Shown piece after piece: positions 25,625-33,497 of a DNA stretch of 64,000 nucleotides. The position numbers and the translations under genes were made by a program. Below the pieces are notes generated by a model. The model was not told where the DNA came from and did not search any database. It was given only the letters and a program-made list of their open reading frames with translations. The stretch covers positions 248,001 through 312,000 of the forward strand of contig CAVRIZ010000008.1 of NCBI GenBank assembly GCA_963721445.1, written 5' to 3'. This DNA is from DAIOEK01 sp963721445. Lineage in GTDB: Bacteria > Chloroflexota > Anaerolineae > Anaerolineales > Anaerolineaceae. Every line of letters begins with the position of its first letter. The stretch's first letter is position 1.

Positions 25625-28258
25625 ATGTCTACGCCACTGCTGGCCACCAAACTGTACATCCCCCTGCTCCGATCGAAAATTGTCCTGCGTCCCTACCTGA
25701 TCGGGCAGCTAAACGAGGGCACGCACCGCAAGCTGACCCTCATCTCCGCCCCGGCCGGCTTTGGCAAGACCACCCTGGTCAGCGAATGGGCTGCCAGCGC
25801 TGGGCAACCGGTCGCCTGGCTGTCGCTGGATGAAGGGGACAACGATCCTGCCCGCTTTCTGATATATCTCATCTCGGCGCTGCAGACCATCGATCCGGAT
25901 ATCGGAAAAGACCTGCTGGGTGCGCTCAATGCACCGCAGGGTCAGGCGCCGTCGACCGAATCGGTCCTGACGGAACTGCTCAACGATATCGCACACATCC
26001 CGACCAGACTCGTCCTCGTCCTGGATGATTACCACGTGATCGATTCCAAACCGGTGGACGAAGCACTCGCCTTTCTGCTCAAGCACCTGCCCGCGCGGAT
26101 GCACCTCGTCATCGCCACCCGTGAAGACCCGCCCCTGCCCCTGGCGAAATTGCGCGCCCGGGATCAGTTGACCGAATTACGCGCGTCTGACCTGCGATTT
26201 ACTCCTTCTGAAGCCGCGGACTTCCTGAACCAGGTCATGGGACTGAACCTCTCCGCCGAAGACATTGCCGCGTTGGAGACCCGCACCGAAGGCTGGATCG
26301 CCGGTCTGCAATTGGCCGCGATCTCCATGCAGGGCTATGAAGACGTCAGCGGTTTCATCCGCTCTTTCACCGGCAGCCATCATTTCGTGCTGGATTATCT
26401 GATCGAAGAAGTCCTGCATCGACAGCCCGAAACCATCCAGACATTTCTACTTCGAACATCCATCCTCGACCGTCTGTGCGGTCCGTTGTGTGACGCTGTT
26501 CTGGGCACTCCTTCCGCGTCCGGGCAGGAAACCCTGGAATATCTGGAGCGCGCCAACCTGTTCATCGTCCCCCTGGATAACGAGCGGCGCTGGTTCCGCT
26601 ATCATCATCTTTTTGGCGATCTGCTGCGCCAACGTCTGAACCTGAGCCTGAATACGGAAGAGATCGCCGATCACCATATCCGCGGGAGTGAATGGTATGA
26701 ACAAAATGGAATGTTGTTTGACGCCTTTCGACACGCCACCGCCGCTGGTGATGTGGAACGTGCCGAGCGTCTGATCGAAAACCCCAGAATCGGTCTGCAC
26801 ATTCGCAGCGTGGCGATGGTCGTGCTGGCCTGGCTGGCATCGCTGCCGAAAGCCGTGCTGGACGCCCATCCCCGATTGTGGGTGCGCTCAGGCACACTCG
26901 CGTTGATGGCCGGACAAACCACCGATGTGGAGGAGAAGTTGCAGTCGGCTGAAAAAGCCCTCCAGGATGCCGAACTAAATGCCACTACCCGCGACCTGAT
27001 TGGGCAGATCGCGTGTGCCCGGGCAACCCTGGCGCTCACCCGATACGACCCGGCAACTATGCTCGTCCAGGCTCACCGCGCCCTCGAATACCTGCATCCC
27101 GACAACCTGACCTACCAATTCACGGCAAACTGGGCGCTGGCGTCGGCTTATCTCTTCCAAGGGAATCGCGCTGAATCTGCCAGGGCGTATACGAAAGCCC
27201 TCTCGATCAGCCAGGCGTCCGGGAATACCTTCTCCATCATATTGGCTTTGAACGGACTGGGCAAACTGCAGGAATTCGATAATCAACTTTATACCGCTGC
27301 CGAGACCTACCGCCGTTGTCTTGATCTGTTTGGAGATCATCCACAGCCGAACGGAAGCGAAACCATTCTTGGCTTGGCCCGGATCCATTACGAATGGAAC
27401 GATCTGGATGCTGCAGAAGAATATGCGTTACAAAGCCTTCGTCTTGCCAGACAGTTTGACCGTAGCATTGATCGCTATATTGTTTCGGATGTGCTTCTTG
27501 CCCAACTTAAAATGGTGCGGGGGGATCTCAGTGGAGCGGCGATTCTGCTTGCCCAAAGCAGGAAAGCGGTCCATCCGCAGAGTATGATGCAGATAATGCC
27601 TCTGGTTACGGCTGCGCAGGTGCTGGTCCTGCTCAAGCAGGGTAATTTGGCGGAAGCGGCTGAATTGGCGCAGACCTTTCCGCTGCCCCTGAGCCAGGCA
27701 CGGATACTCCTTGCCCGGGAAGACCCGTCCGCTGCTCTGGCGGTGCTTTTACCATTCCGTCAGCAGATGGAAGCGATGGGATGGGCGGATGAACGGCTAA
27801 AGGCGATGGTTCTGGAGGCACTCGCACTACATCAAATCGGCGAGAAGGACAAGGCTTTACAACTGCTGGGTGACATTCTCACCCTGACAGAACCGGGCGG
27901 CTTTGTCCGTACCTTTGTGGATGAAGGCGTCCCCATGGCACAGCTCTTGTCTGATGCGGCTGCCATCGGGCTGATGCCGGACTCTATCAGAAAATTGCTG
28001 GCTGTCTTTGAAGCAGATAAACACAAGAACGAAGTCAAACCTGAGCGCCCATCCGGGCTTTTAGGCGAGCCATTAAGCCAGAGAGAATTGGAAATACTGA
28101 AGCTGATCGCTCAGGGTCTCTCGAATCAAGAGATTTGCAAAAATCTCTTCCTTGCCCTGGACACGGTCAAAGGACACAACCGCAAAATTTTTGCTAAGCT
28201 GCAGGTTCAAAGGCGCACCGAAGCGATTGTCCGCGCCCGCGAATTGAACCTGTTGTAA
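25625..28258 (+). CDS. MalT-like LuxR-family ATP-dependent transcriptional regulator
   Basis: An 877-residue STAND-type regulator. The N-terminus LLATKLYIPLLRSKIVLRPYL is typical of MalT-like proteins; a Walker A motif follows at residues 41-50 (SAPAGFGKTT), a Walker B region at LVLVLDDYHVID, then a winged-helix/sensor region, a long TPR-like helical domain (about 400-800) and a C-terminal LuxR helix-turn-helix (LSQRELEILKLIAQGLSNQEI...LDTVKGHNRKIFAKL). Such proteins activate neighbouring genes on binding an inducer and ATP. The likely targets are the genes that follow on the same strand. The 150-base gap after it probably contains their promoter. Confidence 0.92.
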   Translation: MSTPLLATKLYIPLLRSKIVLRPYLIGQLNEGTHRKLTLISAPAGFGKTTLVSEWAASAGQPVAWLSLDEGDNDPARFLIYLISALQTIDPDIGKDLLGALNAPQGQAPSTESVLTELLNDIAHIPTRLVLVLDDYHVIDSKPVDEALAFLLKHLPARMHLVIATREDPPLPLAKLRARDQLTELRASDLRFTPSEAADFLNQVMGLNLSAEDIAALETRTEGWIAGLQLAAISMQGYEDVSGFIRSFTGSHHFVLDYLIEEVLHRQPETIQTFLLRTSILDRLCGPLCDAVLGTPSASGQETLEYLERANLFIVPLDNERRWFRYHHLFGDLLRQRLNLSLNTEEIADHHIRGSEWYEQNGMLFDAFRHATAAGDVERAERLIENPRIGLHIRSVAMVVLAWLASLPKAVLDAHPRLWVRSGTLALMAGQTTDVEEKLQSAEKALQDAELNATTRDLIGQIACARATLALTRYDPATMLVQAHRALEYLHPDNLTYQFTANWALASAYLFQGNRAESARAYTKALSISQASGNTFSIILALNGLGKLQEFDNQLYTAAETYRRCLDLFGDHPQPNGSETILGLARIHYEWNDLDAAEEYALQSLRLARQFDRSIDRYIVSDVLLAQLKMVRGDLSGAAILLAQSRKAVHPQSMMQIMPLVTAAQVLVLLKQGNLAEAAELAQTFPLPLSQARILLAREDPSAALAVLLPFRQQMEAMGWADERLKAMVLEALALHQIGEKDKALQLLGDILTLTEPGGFVRTFVDEGVPMAQLLSDAAAIGLMPDSIRKLLAVFEADKHKNEVKPERPSGLLGEPLSQRELEILKLIAQGLSNQEICKNLFLALDTVKGHNRKIFAKLQVQRRTEAIVRARELNLL

Positions 28259-28410
28259 AAAAGACTCCCTGTTTTCCACACCATCACTTAAACAACACCC
28301 ATAACCAACACTAAAGTGTCTATCCACTGACACCGTGTGCCTCTATACTCCTGTTCAGGATGCAACGGGTACAACAAGTTGCAATAACCAGTCTGGACAG
28401 GGACAGGGCA

Positions 28411-28689
28411 ATGACAAAAAATTACAATCCAACAACGGACACAAGTCCACCCGGGGTCTATCAGATCCGGATCAAAGGGCATCTGGGTCGTCAATGGACA
28501 GACTGGTTCGAAGGCCTGACCATCACACAGGAGGATAACGGCGAGACGGTATTGACCGGTCCGGTGGTTGATCAGGCTGCGTTATATGGATTGCTCAAAA
28601 AAGTACGGGATATGGGGATGTCATTGGTCTCGGTTACTCAAGTCCAATCCGATCAAACCGATCATATTCAAAACTGGAGAAAAGAATGA
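28411..28689 (+). CDS. Conserved 92-residue protein of unknown function
   Basis: A small, soluble, acidic protein without signal peptide. The core VYQIRIKGHLGRQWTDWFEGLTITQEDNG followed by TVLTGPVVDQAALYGLLKKVRDMGMSLVSV looks like a compact alpha/beta domain (beta strands, then a helix). I recall similar short proteins beside MalT-type regulators and DUF4386 membrane proteins in Chloroflexota, but no function is known. ATG 28411 is used; a longer frame from 28360 lacks a ribosome site. The end overlaps the next gene by four bases, so it is translationally coupled to a membrane protein. Confidence 0.75.
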   Translation: MTKNYNPTTDTSPPGVYQIRIKGHLGRQWTDWFEGLTITQEDNGETVLTGPVVDQAALYGLLKKVRDMGMSLVSVTQVQSDQTDHIQNWRKE

Positions 28690-29117
28690 ATTCTGTATCA
28701 AATCCGAACGCGTTTCAAGATAGGAAAGGGTTGTTATCCACATTATGGATCTTCCTGGCTGCCAACTACATCTATTGTGATCATCTGGGATTAATGGAGC
28801 CCGGGGCCGTTAATGATCTGCTAGCGGGACGGCTGGGTTCCATTCAAGTCACGCCCCCATTTTTACTTACAGCCGCATTGATCGTAGAAATTCCCATTTT
28901 GATGATCGTCCTGTCGCGGGTATTGAAGTATAGGGTAAACCGCTGGGTAAACATCAGCGCTGCTGCCATAATGGTGCTAATTCAAGTGGGGACAATGGGT
29001 TTTGGAACCCCGCCCAGCCCGGTCTATATTTTTTATAGTGTGATAGAGGTCGTCTGCAATTTGATCATTATCGGGTTGGCCTGGAAGTGGCGCAATCCGG
29101 AAGACAGCCAAAAGTAA
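28686..29117 (+). CDS. DUF6326-like four-helix membrane protein
   Basis: A 143-residue integral membrane protein with four predicted helices: LLSTLWIFLAANYIYCDHL, FLLTAALIVEIPILMIVLS, ISAAAIMVLIQVGTMGF and FYSVIEVVCNLIIIGLAW. The pattern (LSTLWIF..NYIYCD, then LMEPG and YRVNRWVN) fits the DUF6326 family. Function is unknown. It overlaps the preceding small protein gene as ATGA and is followed by two DUF4386 genes, forming a membrane-protein operon under the MalT-like regulator. Confidence 0.75.
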   Translation: MNSVSNPNAFQDRKGLLSTLWIFLAANYIYCDHLGLMEPGAVNDLLAGRLGSIQVTPPFLLTAALIVEIPILMIVLSRVLKYRVNRWVNISAAAIMVLIQVGTMGFGTPPSPVYIFYSVIEVVCNLIIIGLAWKWRNPEDSQK

Positions 29118-29138
29118 TCAAATAAAGAATGATTTGAA

Positions 29139-29873
29139 ATGAATTCGAGTAAGGAATGTCCGAAAAGGACTTACAGAAAGAATGCGGTCATGGCCGGCGG
29201 GTTATTTATCATCGGAACGGTTGCAGGGACGATTAGTGCAGTGGTATCCAATCCGGTTTTGAGTGCACCGGACTATTTGAACAGAATATCAACTAATCAG
29301 AACCTGGTCATTATTGGGATAACGCTGCAATTAATCATGGCCATCGCCTGCGCTGGAATCGCTCTGGCGCTTTATCCAGTATTGCGGAGATTCAGTGAAG
29401 GGCTGGCAATCGGAGCAGTTGCCTTCAGGCTTATCGAGAACATGCTTCAGATCTTGAAAGCGGTCAGTATGGCCAGTCTGTTGGCATTGAGCCTTGAATT
29501 TTCCACAACAGAATCGCCCGCCAATTCGTATTTTCAAAGTATTGGTGCGATCATAAACTCCGCAAGCGATTGGATGATCCATGGTGCCGGGTTGATCTGC
29601 TTTTCCATTGGCGCAGCGATGTATTACATACTCTTTTACCAGTACAGACTCCTGCCCCGCTGGTTATCCGTTTGGGGGTTGGTCAGCCTGGCCATGGTCA
29701 TCATCGGCAGCGTCCTGGTTCTACTCCATGTCATCCCCGCCTTCGGTACCGTTCAGGTAGTTCTCAATCTGCCGATCTTCCTGCAGGAAATGGTCTTCGC
29801 GGTCTGGCTGATCGTGAAAGGGTTCGATCAATCTGTGATCGCATCCAAGTCTGAAAATCTGGAAATTAATTAA
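29139..29873 (+). CDS. DUF4386 membrane protein (copy 1)
   Basis: A 244-residue membrane protein of the DUF4386 family with about six hydrophobic helices. Family marks are the first helix GGLFIIGTVAGTISAVVSNPVL, the AFRLIENMLQILKAVSMASLLAL segment and YYILFYQYRLLPRWLSVWGLVSL, in which the RLLPRWLSVWGL motif is characteristic. No catalytic residues or known ligand are evident. It is likely a sensor, transporter-like or envelope protein, but nothing supports a specific choice. It is followed 12 bases later by a second, diverged member. Confidence 0.8.
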   Translation: MNSSKECPKRTYRKNAVMAGGLFIIGTVAGTISAVVSNPVLSAPDYLNRISTNQNLVIIGITLQLIMAIACAGIALALYPVLRRFSEGLAIGAVAFRLIENMLQILKAVSMASLLALSLEFSTTESPANSYFQSIGAIINSASDWMIHGAGLICFSIGAAMYYILFYQYRLLPRWLSVWGLVSLAMVIIGSVLVLLHVIPAFGTVQVVLNLPIFLQEMVFAVWLIVKGFDQSVIASKSENLEIN

Positions 29874-29885
29874 GGAAAATATCAA

Positions 29886-30572
29886 ATGAATACAAGTAAC
29901 AATATATCAAGAGTTTTAGGGGCTGCATTTCTTCTTCAGGCAGTGACCTCTTTGACGAGTGGATTACCCCTGAAGCTGGCATTGACTGTGCCCGGAAACA
30001 TCGGTGAAACCATGACCAGGATTGCGAATAATGCTTTGCTAATGAGGGCGAACATTTTTGGTGAAACGATCACCGCCTGTGGGATCATCTTTTTGGGAGC
30101 CGTTCTATTTATCACCCTGCGGAAACAGAATGAAATCATGGCAATGGTTGGTATGGGATTGTATTTTCTGGAAGCGGTGCTGCTTGCTGCCAGTAGAGTA
30201 GAGGCTTTCTCTCTATTACGTATCAGCCAGGAATATATGACAGCAGGTCCTTCTTCGTATTTGATGACTATGGGCAACCTGGCGTATGAATCCATGCGAT
30301 TTGAATATCAACTGGCTATGCTGGCGTTCTGCGCGGGTGCTCTTCTTTTTTACCCCTTGCTCGACAAAGCCAGAATAGTCCCACGGGTTCTGTCACTCTG
30401 GGGCGTGATCACCGTGTTTCCCGTCCTGGCTGCAACTTTAACTGTGATCTTTGGAGTTGAACTTCCTTTCTTCGTATACCTCCCATACGTCCCCTTTGAA
30501 TTTGCCATTGGAATTTGGATCCTGATCAAAGGTATCAGGCTGGATACAGGAACAAAGCCAAGTTTTGCGTAA
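29886..30572 (+). CDS. DUF4386-like membrane protein (copy 2)
   Basis: A 228-residue membrane protein with about six helices. The ordering of helices and the motif ARIVPRVLSLWGVITVFPVL match DUF4386 copy 1, although identity is low, so it is an old duplicate rather than a recent one. Lengths are similar and both end with a hydrophobic helix followed by LIKG. The spacing of 12 bases places it in the same operon. Function unknown. Confidence 0.75.
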   Translation: MNTSNNISRVLGAAFLLQAVTSLTSGLPLKLALTVPGNIGETMTRIANNALLMRANIFGETITACGIIFLGAVLFITLRKQNEIMAMVGMGLYFLEAVLLAASRVEAFSLLRISQEYMTAGPSSYLMTMGNLAYESMRFEYQLAMLAFCAGALLFYPLLDKARIVPRVLSLWGVITVFPVLAATLTVIFGVELPFFVYLPYVPFEFAIGIWILIKGIRLDTGTKPSFA

Positions 30573-30609
30573 TAAGACAGCCAAACTGATCAAAAACGAA
30601 GAGACTATT

Positions 30610-31593
30610 ATGAAAGCCATTGTTTGCCCGAAATACGGTCCACCGGATGTGCTGAAATACAAAGAGGTGGAAAAACCTGCGCCACAGGATGATGAAGTAC
30701 TGATCAAAGTTCGTGCGGCATCCATCAATTCGCGTGATTGGCGTATGATGCGAGCTAATCCACCCTTCATACGTTTCAGTATGGGGTTTCTGAAACCGAA
30801 AAACCCAATTCTCGGTGTAGATATGGCCGGGCAGGTTGTAGCGATCGGTCCGAACGTGAAGCTGTTCCAGCCGGGAGATGAAGTGTTCGGGTATCTACAT
30901 CGATATGGCGGGCGGACCTTTGCCGAGTATGTCTGTGCCGGAGAGAATGAAATTGCAATGAAACCTGCCAAACTATCATTCGAACAAGCTGCGGCAGTAC
31001 CGTTGGCGGCGCTGACTGCGTTACAAGGGTTGCATAATAAGGGACACATCCAGGCAGGGCAGAAGGTGTTGATACAAGGTGCCTCAGGGGGTGTGGGCAC
31101 CTTCGCAGTCCAGATCGCCAAAGCGTTCGGGACGGAAGTGACAGGTGTATGCAGTACCAGGAATTTGGAGATGGTCCGTTCGCTTGGGGCGGATCATGTC
31201 ATCGATTATAAGAAGGAAGATTTCACCCGCAATAAACAGCGCTATGATTTGATTGTGGCTGCAAATGGTTACCATCCTATTGCTGATTATCTGCATGCGT
31301 TGAGCCCGGATGGGATCTATGTCGTTGCTGGAGGCTCCATGCTTCAATTAGCCCAGGCGGCAATGCAAGCGCGGAAGAATTCCAACACGGATGGCAATAA
31401 AACGTATGTGGTGAACCAAGAAAGAAACCTACAAGATCTGATCTTTTTAAAGGAACTTCTCGAATCAGGAAAGATCGTTCCGGTTATCGATGCTTGTTAT
31501 CCGTTATCTCGGGCGGTTGATGCCTTCCGGTATTATGAAAATGAACATCCGCGCGGGAAGATCGTCCTTACTGTTGGACAAAATAGCCATTAA
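30610..31593 (+). CDS. Zinc-independent NAD(P)-dependent MDR oxidoreductase (quinone oxidoreductase-like)
   Basis: A 327-residue medium-chain dehydrogenase/reductase. The N-terminal GroES-like domain starts MKAIVCPKYGPPDVLKYKEVEKP and has VRAASINSRDWRMMR; the Rossmann domain has the nucleotide loop IQGASGGVGTFAVQIAKAFG and SLGADHVIDYKKEDF. The zinc ligands of classical alcohol dehydrogenases are absent, placing it with quinone reductase-type MDR enzymes, which usually use NADPH. ATG 30610 is chosen since it gives the family start; upstream codons overlap the previous gene. It ends the membrane-protein operon. Substrate unknown. Confidence 0.88.
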   Translation: MKAIVCPKYGPPDVLKYKEVEKPAPQDDEVLIKVRAASINSRDWRMMRANPPFIRFSMGFLKPKNPILGVDMAGQVVAIGPNVKLFQPGDEVFGYLHRYGGRTFAEYVCAGENEIAMKPAKLSFEQAAAVPLAALTALQGLHNKGHIQAGQKVLIQGASGGVGTFAVQIAKAFGTEVTGVCSTRNLEMVRSLGADHVIDYKKEDFTRNKQRYDLIVAANGYHPIADYLHALSPDGIYVVAGGSMLQLAQAAMQARKNSNTDGNKTYVVNQERNLQDLIFLKELLESGKIVPVIDACYPLSRAVDAFRYYENEHPRGKIVLTVGQNSH

Positions 31594-31647
31594 CGCCGCA
31601 CATTCTAAACACTCATCGCTGATTCGGTTTGCTTGTTGAGATATGCG

Positions 31648-31673
31648 AAGGGCGCTCGGGTGAGCGCCCTTTT
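31648..31673 (+). terminator. Terminator between convergent genes
   Basis: AAGGGCGCTC (31648-31657) pairs perfectly with GAGCGCCCTT (31662-31671) around the loop GGGT, followed by TT on the plus strand. It ends the MDR gene operon and may also serve the minus-strand CPBP gene, though the T-tract is best on the plus strand. Confidence 0.85.
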
Positions 31674-31704
31674 AGTACTCTACTCTGCAGCTATTACAAT
31701 GGAT

Positions 31705-32535
31705 TCAAGCAATCTGCGGCATTGGTTGAACCACCTTATTTACCAACTCCGGCCAGATGAGGTGGATGATGATATCAGCGCTGAAGTGGGCTACCATGGC
31801 TGATTCGAGCCCGTAGCGCATGTAGAGCCAACCGAACGCTACGCCGCACAGTCCGTTCAGCAGGAAGGCGCGGAAGAGCACCAGCGTGGTCAGCTTCGTG
31901 ATCCGGGCTGTGGCGGGCAGGTGCCCGGCTCCGAACAGCAGGGCCGCCAGGATGTTGGCGATCCAGAAGATGATAGTAGTCTCACCCGCGCCGGCGGCCT
32001 TCCACACCAGGCTGATAAGCCATGCGAAACCAGACATCACAAACAGGCGCAGCAGGATCTCTTCCACGAATCCACCGTAGAAGCAGGCCAGGGCCCGTAT
32101 CCAGAAGGCGGATCGTTTGTCCGCATCCCTCAGCGCCACGGGCAAGCGCGGGTAGAAAAAGAAACGCTCCAGCATCATCAAGACCACGCCAGAAACCACG
32201 CCGGTGATCACAGCCAAAGGCACGAAAGCGGTGAGCGAGGCATCCACCGGTTGTCCAGCAGCAATGGCGGTGAAGATGGGAAGCTGCAAACCCATCCGGT
32301 TGGCTGCGAGCAGCCCCAGGAAAGTCGCGACTGCGCTCAACACCAATCCCTGCACGGAAGAGGCTAACAGGATAATCACACTCGGCGGTAGCGATTTCTT
32401 ACCCTCCACCTGTTTTGCTTTAAGCGCTTCCATCCCCGCGGGGTTGAGCGCCAGGCTATAAGGGATGACCGTGAGGGTGCCAATTACACCGATGGCCAGG
32501 ATGATAAAGAAAATAGTCCAGTTAAAGTCGTTCAT
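31705..32535 (-). CDS. CPBP-family intramembrane glutamic endopeptidase
   Basis: A 276-residue integral membrane protein of the CPBP (CAAX/Rce1-like) family with about eight helices. The catalytic signature is present: EEILLR, FGAGHLP and the final AHFSADIIIHL. Bacterial members take part in peptide maturation, immunity or signalling by intramembrane cleavage. It lies 11 bases downstream of the winged-helix regulator on the same strand, so the pair forms an operon. A C-terminal remnant of a second copy lies at 25478-25565. Confidence 0.85.
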   Translation of the reverse strand: MNDFNWTIFFIILAIGVIGTLTVIPYSLALNPAGMEALKAKQVEGKKSLPPSVIILLASSVQGLVLSAVATFLGLLAANRMGLQLPIFTAIAAGQPVDASLTAFVPLAVITGVVSGVVLMMLERFFFYPRLPVALRDADKRSAFWIRALACFYGGFVEEILLRLFVMSGFAWLISLVWKAAGAGETTIIFWIANILAALLFGAGHLPATARITKLTTLVLFRAFLLNGLCGVAFGWLYMRYGLESAMVAHFSADIIIHLIWPELVNKVVQPMPQIA

Positions 32536-32546
32536 TTCAATTCCTT

Positions 32547-33107
32547 TTAAGTAGTAGTTGCGGCTGCAGGCATGAATACCGTTGAGAAGATCCGTTTGCG
32601 GCGCAGTTGTCCGGCCGGATCGGTCCCTTCGGTAAGATAAGGCAGCAGCATTTGATTAAATTTGGCGGCGAAGTCCGCCAGGTCTGCATCGCTCATGTGT
32701 AATATTACCTGGGCGTACCCCACTCCGTCCGCGGCCATATCGATCTTGGGGGTCTGGCGCAGGTAGGTGGAGAACTCGTCCATGAGGGTGACGAGAAATG
32801 AGTTGAAGTAATGCATGTGCTCGTCTTTGCTCAGGGCAGCCATGTCTTCCCCGGTCAGGTGGGTTTTGGACGCGGTATTCAAGGCGTACACTTTTTCGGT
32901 GGTTCCTCGGACACGGCGTTCTTCCACGATGATGAGGACGTTGCCTTCCACCAGGCGGTTGATGTGGCGGTAGAGACTAGCCTGGGGGACATCAGGCAGC
33001 GCTTCGGCTATCTGCAGGGGGGTTAGCCCATGGTTGCCGGATAAGGACATCATAATCCTCATGCGGGTGGGATGTACCATTACGTCGAGTAGATTGTTTT
33101 CAGTCAT
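32547..33107 (-). CDS. Winged-helix transcriptional regulator (ArsR-like fold)
   Basis: A 186-residue DNA-binding protein. The N-terminal winged helix is seen as LLDVMVHPTRMRIMMSLSGNHGLTPLQIAEALPDVPQASLYRHINRLVEGNVL, followed by a beta-wing (EERRVRGTTEKVYAL) and an alpha-helical C-terminal domain with no metal-binding cysteines. The domain order resembles HTH_20/PadR-like repressors. It is co-transcribed with the CPBP gene, and palindromic A/T-rich repeats lie immediately upstream, suggesting autoregulation. Confidence 0.82.
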   Translation of the reverse strand: MTENNLLDVMVHPTRMRIMMSLSGNHGLTPLQIAEALPDVPQASLYRHINRLVEGNVLIIVEERRVRGTTEKVYALNTASKTHLTGEDMAALSKDEHMHYFNSFLVTLMDEFSTYLRQTPKIDMAADGVGYAQVILHMSDADLADFAAKFNQMLLPYLTEGTDPAGQLRRKRIFSTVFMPAAATTT

Positions 33108-33120
33108 TGTTCACCTCATC

Positions 33121-33144
33121 ATTATCATTATTGATAGTGATAAT
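33121..33144 (-). promoter_or_regulatory. Probable operator of the winged-helix regulator
   Basis: ATTATCA (33121-33127) and TGATAAT (33138-33144) form a perfect inverted repeat with a 10-base spacer, 14 bases upstream of the regulator start on the minus strand. A second, looser TGAT...ATCA pair follows at about 33147-33160. Position and symmetry suit a dimeric winged-helix repressor. Confidence 0.6.
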
Positions 33145-33303
33145 ATGATTATATTATCAATTTTGAGAATGTCAAGGGGGAAATTTTAATCAGTCTGCCT
33201 CACCCTCTCTACGCTAGAAGAAAAGGCAAGCTTAATAACCAATGCGACTTTGCTTTTTTTTTGGGGGGGGGGTGATATCTCCAGAATTTATCCTAACGAA
33301 TTC

Positions 33304-33339
33304 CTCTGCGTTCTCTGTGATCTTTGTGATCTCTGTGGT
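33304..33339. repeat. Nonamer tandem repeats CTCTGTGAT
   Basis: CTCTGCGTT, CTCTGTGAT, CTTTGTGAT and CTCTGTGGT follow each other with an exact 9-base period. On the opposite strand they read as a His/Arg/Asp-rich spurious peptide. The surrounding gap (33145-33497) also has a long T-run followed by a G-run near 33252-33272, and no gene. Such nonamers are known as scattered intergenic repeats in many genomes. Confidence 0.7.
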
Positions 33340-33497
33340 TAATATTTCTTATCGGAAGCTTTATTGAATATTTCCGCGATCTGATCGCAGGGTTGTGGTG
33401 AGGGTTTTCCCCGATAATTCGAGCACAATTTTGGTTGACAGGAGCAGCAATATCACTATAGTAATAACGGTATCCCATTCCATCACTGAGGTTGAAC

